From CAYUNI01 sp964446245 (GTDB lineage: Bacteria > Patescibacteriota > Minisyncoccia > Phycocordibacterales > XYD1-FULL-46-19), in assembly GCA_964446245.1 (NCBI GenBank), contig CAYUNI010000005.1, positions 1 to 40,182 on the forward strand: 40,182 nt of DNA. The letters run 5' to 3'. The notes beneath the pieces are model-generated. The model saw only the letters and a list, made by a program, of their open reading frames with translations, did not search any database and was not told the DNA's origin. The position numbers and the translations under genes were made by a program. Position 1 is the first letter of the stretch; each line of letters starts with the position of its first letter. Below, in pieces: positions 38,980 through 40,182 of the stretch.

Positions 38980-39008
38980 ATTATACACTATTTATATCAA
39001 AAAGTCAA
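38980..39008 (-). promoter_or_regulatory. Promoter of SPFH operon
   Basis: On the minus strand TTGACT (plus 39003-39008), 17 bp, TATAAT (plus 38980-38985). The leader of ~100 nt contains AAAAGAG/CTCTTTT arms and the SD site. Between 39009 and 39123 I see no gene or clear signal. Confidence 0.75.
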
Positions 39009-39123
39009 GCATATTAGGTAATATACACCGGCTTGATCTTTCTTGCTAATTTGGTAGCTAATGGGCTGGCAAGATATCCACTCTGCATATACTCTATATA
39101 CTTTTCATACACCATGCACTTCG

Positions 39124-39161
39124 ATGTAGACAAATTTCGCGATCGCGAAATTTGTCTACAT
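39124..39161. repeat. 38-bp perfect palindrome, copy 1
   Basis: ATGTAGACAAATTTCGCGA and its exact reverse complement, centre at 39142/39143. The same 38 bp recur at 39887-39924. It lies 98 bp before the PaaX/Cas2-like gene. Confidence 0.93.
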
Positions 39162-39259
39162 TGGAAAAAGAAGTAAAATAAATAAGGGGTAAAAGATTTA
39201 TGAGAGATTGAAGGCAGAAATTAATTTATTTTTTTAGCAAATTTAACGACTAATAATTT

Positions 39260-39823
39260 ATGATTTATAAAAAAAGAAAAACTTTTCACCCTGATGCAAA
39301 AATAGATTATACTAGATTGCTTTTAGGTACAATTTCTTTATATCGGGGGATAGAGATGGCGATAGCGTTATCTAATTCCTTAAGAGATTTGGGGATTGAA
39401 TCAGATCGGAAATTATATCGAACGAGAAAAAATTATCTAACTAAAAAGATAAAAAAATTGAAAGAAGATGGTTTAATCAAATATCGTGAAAATGAAATTA
39501 TTTTAACTTCAAAGGGCGAACATAAATTAGCCTTATTGAGGTCCAAAGAAAAAGCAAAGGGATTGAATTGGGATAAAAAATGGCGATTAGTAATTTTTGA
39601 CATAAGAGAAAAAAACAAAAAAGAACGAGATTATTTAAGAAAAGAACTTAGTGATTTTAATTTTATTAAATTACAAAATAGTGTTTGGGTATCTCCTTAT
39701 GATTGTGAGGAATTCATTGCTTTATTAAAAGCCGAAATTGGTTTGGATTCTAGTGTTCTTTTTGTTGTGTCAGATTATATAGATGGAGAAGAAAAGCTTA
39801 TTAAAATGTTTTTTAATAAATAA
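39260..39823 (+). CDS. PaaX-like winged-helix protein with Cas2-like domain
   Basis: A 187-residue basic protein. Residues ~1-95 look like a winged helix (TISLYRGIEMAIALSNSL; YLTKKIKKLKEDGLIKYREN). Residues ~105-187 match the Cas2-like ferredoxin fold of PaaX regulators: KKWRLVIFDIREKNKKERDY, then LRKELSDFNFIKLQNSVWVS and VVSDYI. The Asp in FDI is the residue type used by Cas2 nucleases. No Cas1 or other cas gene and no CRISPR array are present, so it is probably a DNA-binding regulator or an orphan Cas2-fold protein. Its coding DNA is much more A+T-rich than the neighbours, and identical palindromes flank it, suggesting acquisition as a unit or self-regulation. Confidence 0.82.
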   Translation: MIYKKRKTFHPDAKIDYTRLLLGTISLYRGIEMAIALSNSLRDLGIESDRKLYRTRKNYLTKKIKKLKEDGLIKYRENEIILTSKGEHKLALLRSKEKAKGLNWDKKWRLVIFDIREKNKKERDYLRKELSDFNFIKLQNSVWVSPYDCEEFIALLKAEIGLDSSVLFVVSDYIDGEEKLIKMFFNK

Positions 39824-39883
39824 TTTTCTATCATATTGTTTGTTGTGGTAATTAAAATATAAAACCCATAAAATTCATAAAAC

Positions 39884-39927
39884 CCGATGTAGACAAATTT
39901 CGCGATCGCGAAATTTGTCTACATCGG
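39884..39927. repeat. 44-bp perfect palindrome, copy 2
   Basis: Contains the same 38-bp core as copy 1, extended by CCG/CGG to 44 bp, centre at 39905/39906. It lies 60 bp after the PaaX/Cas2-like gene and abuts the 201-bp repeat unit. There is no strong T-run after it, so it is a poor terminator. Confidence 0.93.
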
Positions 39928-40127
39928 AAAGCAGTTTCTTCTGCTCTCGCCCACTGCCAAAACAGTAGTTTTGCTGTGGGCGAGGGGAGACTCGGTCACA
40001 AATCACTAAGCTTTTTGCTTCTGGTTCGTTAAAACTTACCATCGCAAAAATCTAAGTGTTCGCGACCCCGCCTCGCCTATCTCGCTAGACTCGATATGGC
40101 TCCGGCCTTCTCGTCTCCCTCACAGAA
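39927..40127. repeat. 201-bp unit with nested inverted repeats (first copy)
   Basis: Starts GAAAGCAGTTTCTTCTGC and repeats from 40128. It contains four nested or consecutive stems: GCAG/CTGC; CTCGCCCAC/GTGGGCGAG enclosing CAAAAC/GTTTTG with an AGTA loop; GGGAGAC (39985-39991) with GTCTCCC (40113-40119); and inside that CACTAAGCTTTTTGC (40004-40018) with GCAAAAATCTAAGTG (40044-40058), 13 of 15 paired. No coding sequence is evident. It could be a structured RNA or a repeat-element body. Confidence 0.75.
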
Positions 40128-40182
40128 GAAAGCAGTTTCTTCTGCTCTCGCCCACTGCCAAAACAGTAGTTTTGCTGTGGGC
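40128..40182. repeat. Second copy of the unit, cut by window end
   Basis: Identical for 55 bp to 39927-39981, up to the last base of the window, which shows a tandem or recurrent repeat continuing to the right. Confidence 0.85.

Noticed and set aside
39260..39823. Genuine CRISPR adaptation Cas2
   Set aside because: The Cas2-like fold is preceded by a ~95-residue winged-helix region as in PaaX regulators, and true Cas2 is about 90-100 residues and sits beside cas1.
39927..40182. CRISPR array near the Cas2-like gene
   Set aside because: The repeat is at least 55 bp, the interval is 201 bp, the between-repeat DNA is internally structured and only two copies are seen. No cas1 or effector gene is present.

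Overview
The window looks like a chromosomal stretch of a Patescibacteria (Candidate Phyla Radiation, CPR) bacterium, most likely of the Parcubacteria type. This is inferred from the gene set: trimmed-down housekeeping enzymes (PheS without its coiled-coil arm, PheT without the EMAP tRNA-binding domain, ThrRS without TGS, RNase R without cold-shock domains, a 748-residue SMC), a NusB-Nudix fusion, a cluster of T4SS-pilin-like small membrane proteins, and diversity-generating-retroelement (DGR) style variable proteins. TGA is used as a stop (pheS, for example), so this is not a recoded TGA=Gly lineage. GC content looks moderate. Many genes have a -10 box (often extended, TGnTATAAT) only 6-12 nt before the ATG and no Shine-Dalgarno (SD) site, which predicts leaderless or nearly leaderless mRNAs.

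Layout. 0.1-5.1 kb: pheS, pheT and gyrB. 5.1-5.4 kb: a small SD-led zinc-motif gene on the minus strand. 5.6-11.5 kb: a four-gene accessory operon (HEGGH/von Willebrand A protein, small unknown protein, MoxR-like AAA+ ATPase with a variable C-terminus, second variable protein). 11.6-13.7 kb: thrS on the minus strand behind a T-box leader. 13.7-17.7 kb: an anchored exported protein and dnaE. 17.7-23.5 kb: rnhB, a small SD-led gene, rpmF, nusB-nudix, rnc and a short smc flanked by identical 116-bp direct repeats. 23.8-27.3 kb: lepB-hisS-rnr on the minus strand. 27.35-29.5 kb: pth, an unidentified structured-RNA gene and rpsA. 29.6-33.0 kb: a degenerate metallo-beta-lactamase fold protein, a small membrane protein and gyrA. 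33.1-37.1 kb: a methyltransferase, a solute-binding protein and five pilin-like membrane proteins. 37.2-38.9 kb: an SD-led pair, a multi-pass membrane protein and an SPFH protein. 39.1-40.2 kb: a PaaX/Cas2-like protein between two copies of a perfect palindrome, followed by a highly folded 201-bp repeat unit.

Most notable system. In the 5.6-11.5 kb operon a MoxR-like ATPase and its CobT-like VWA partner are encoded with two proteins that share a C-terminal domain ending in a C-type-lectin-like tail (WTWLPGSR...GCRLSRCFQ). The two tails have identical ends but differ at scattered positions that suit adenine-directed mutagenesis, and the match continues about 36 bp beyond the stop codons. This is the expected look of DGR variable regions. 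No reverse transcriptase or template repeat is in the window, so they would have to act from elsewhere. One variable region is fused directly to the ATPase, which suggests a chaperone/ATPase machine with a hypervariable recognition surface.

Other strong leads are a ~225-nt minus-strand RNA gene between pth and rpsA with its own promoter (same -35/-10 layout as rpmF and rpsA) and terminator, the palindrome-flanked PaaX/Cas2-like gene, and the repeat-bracketed smc gene.
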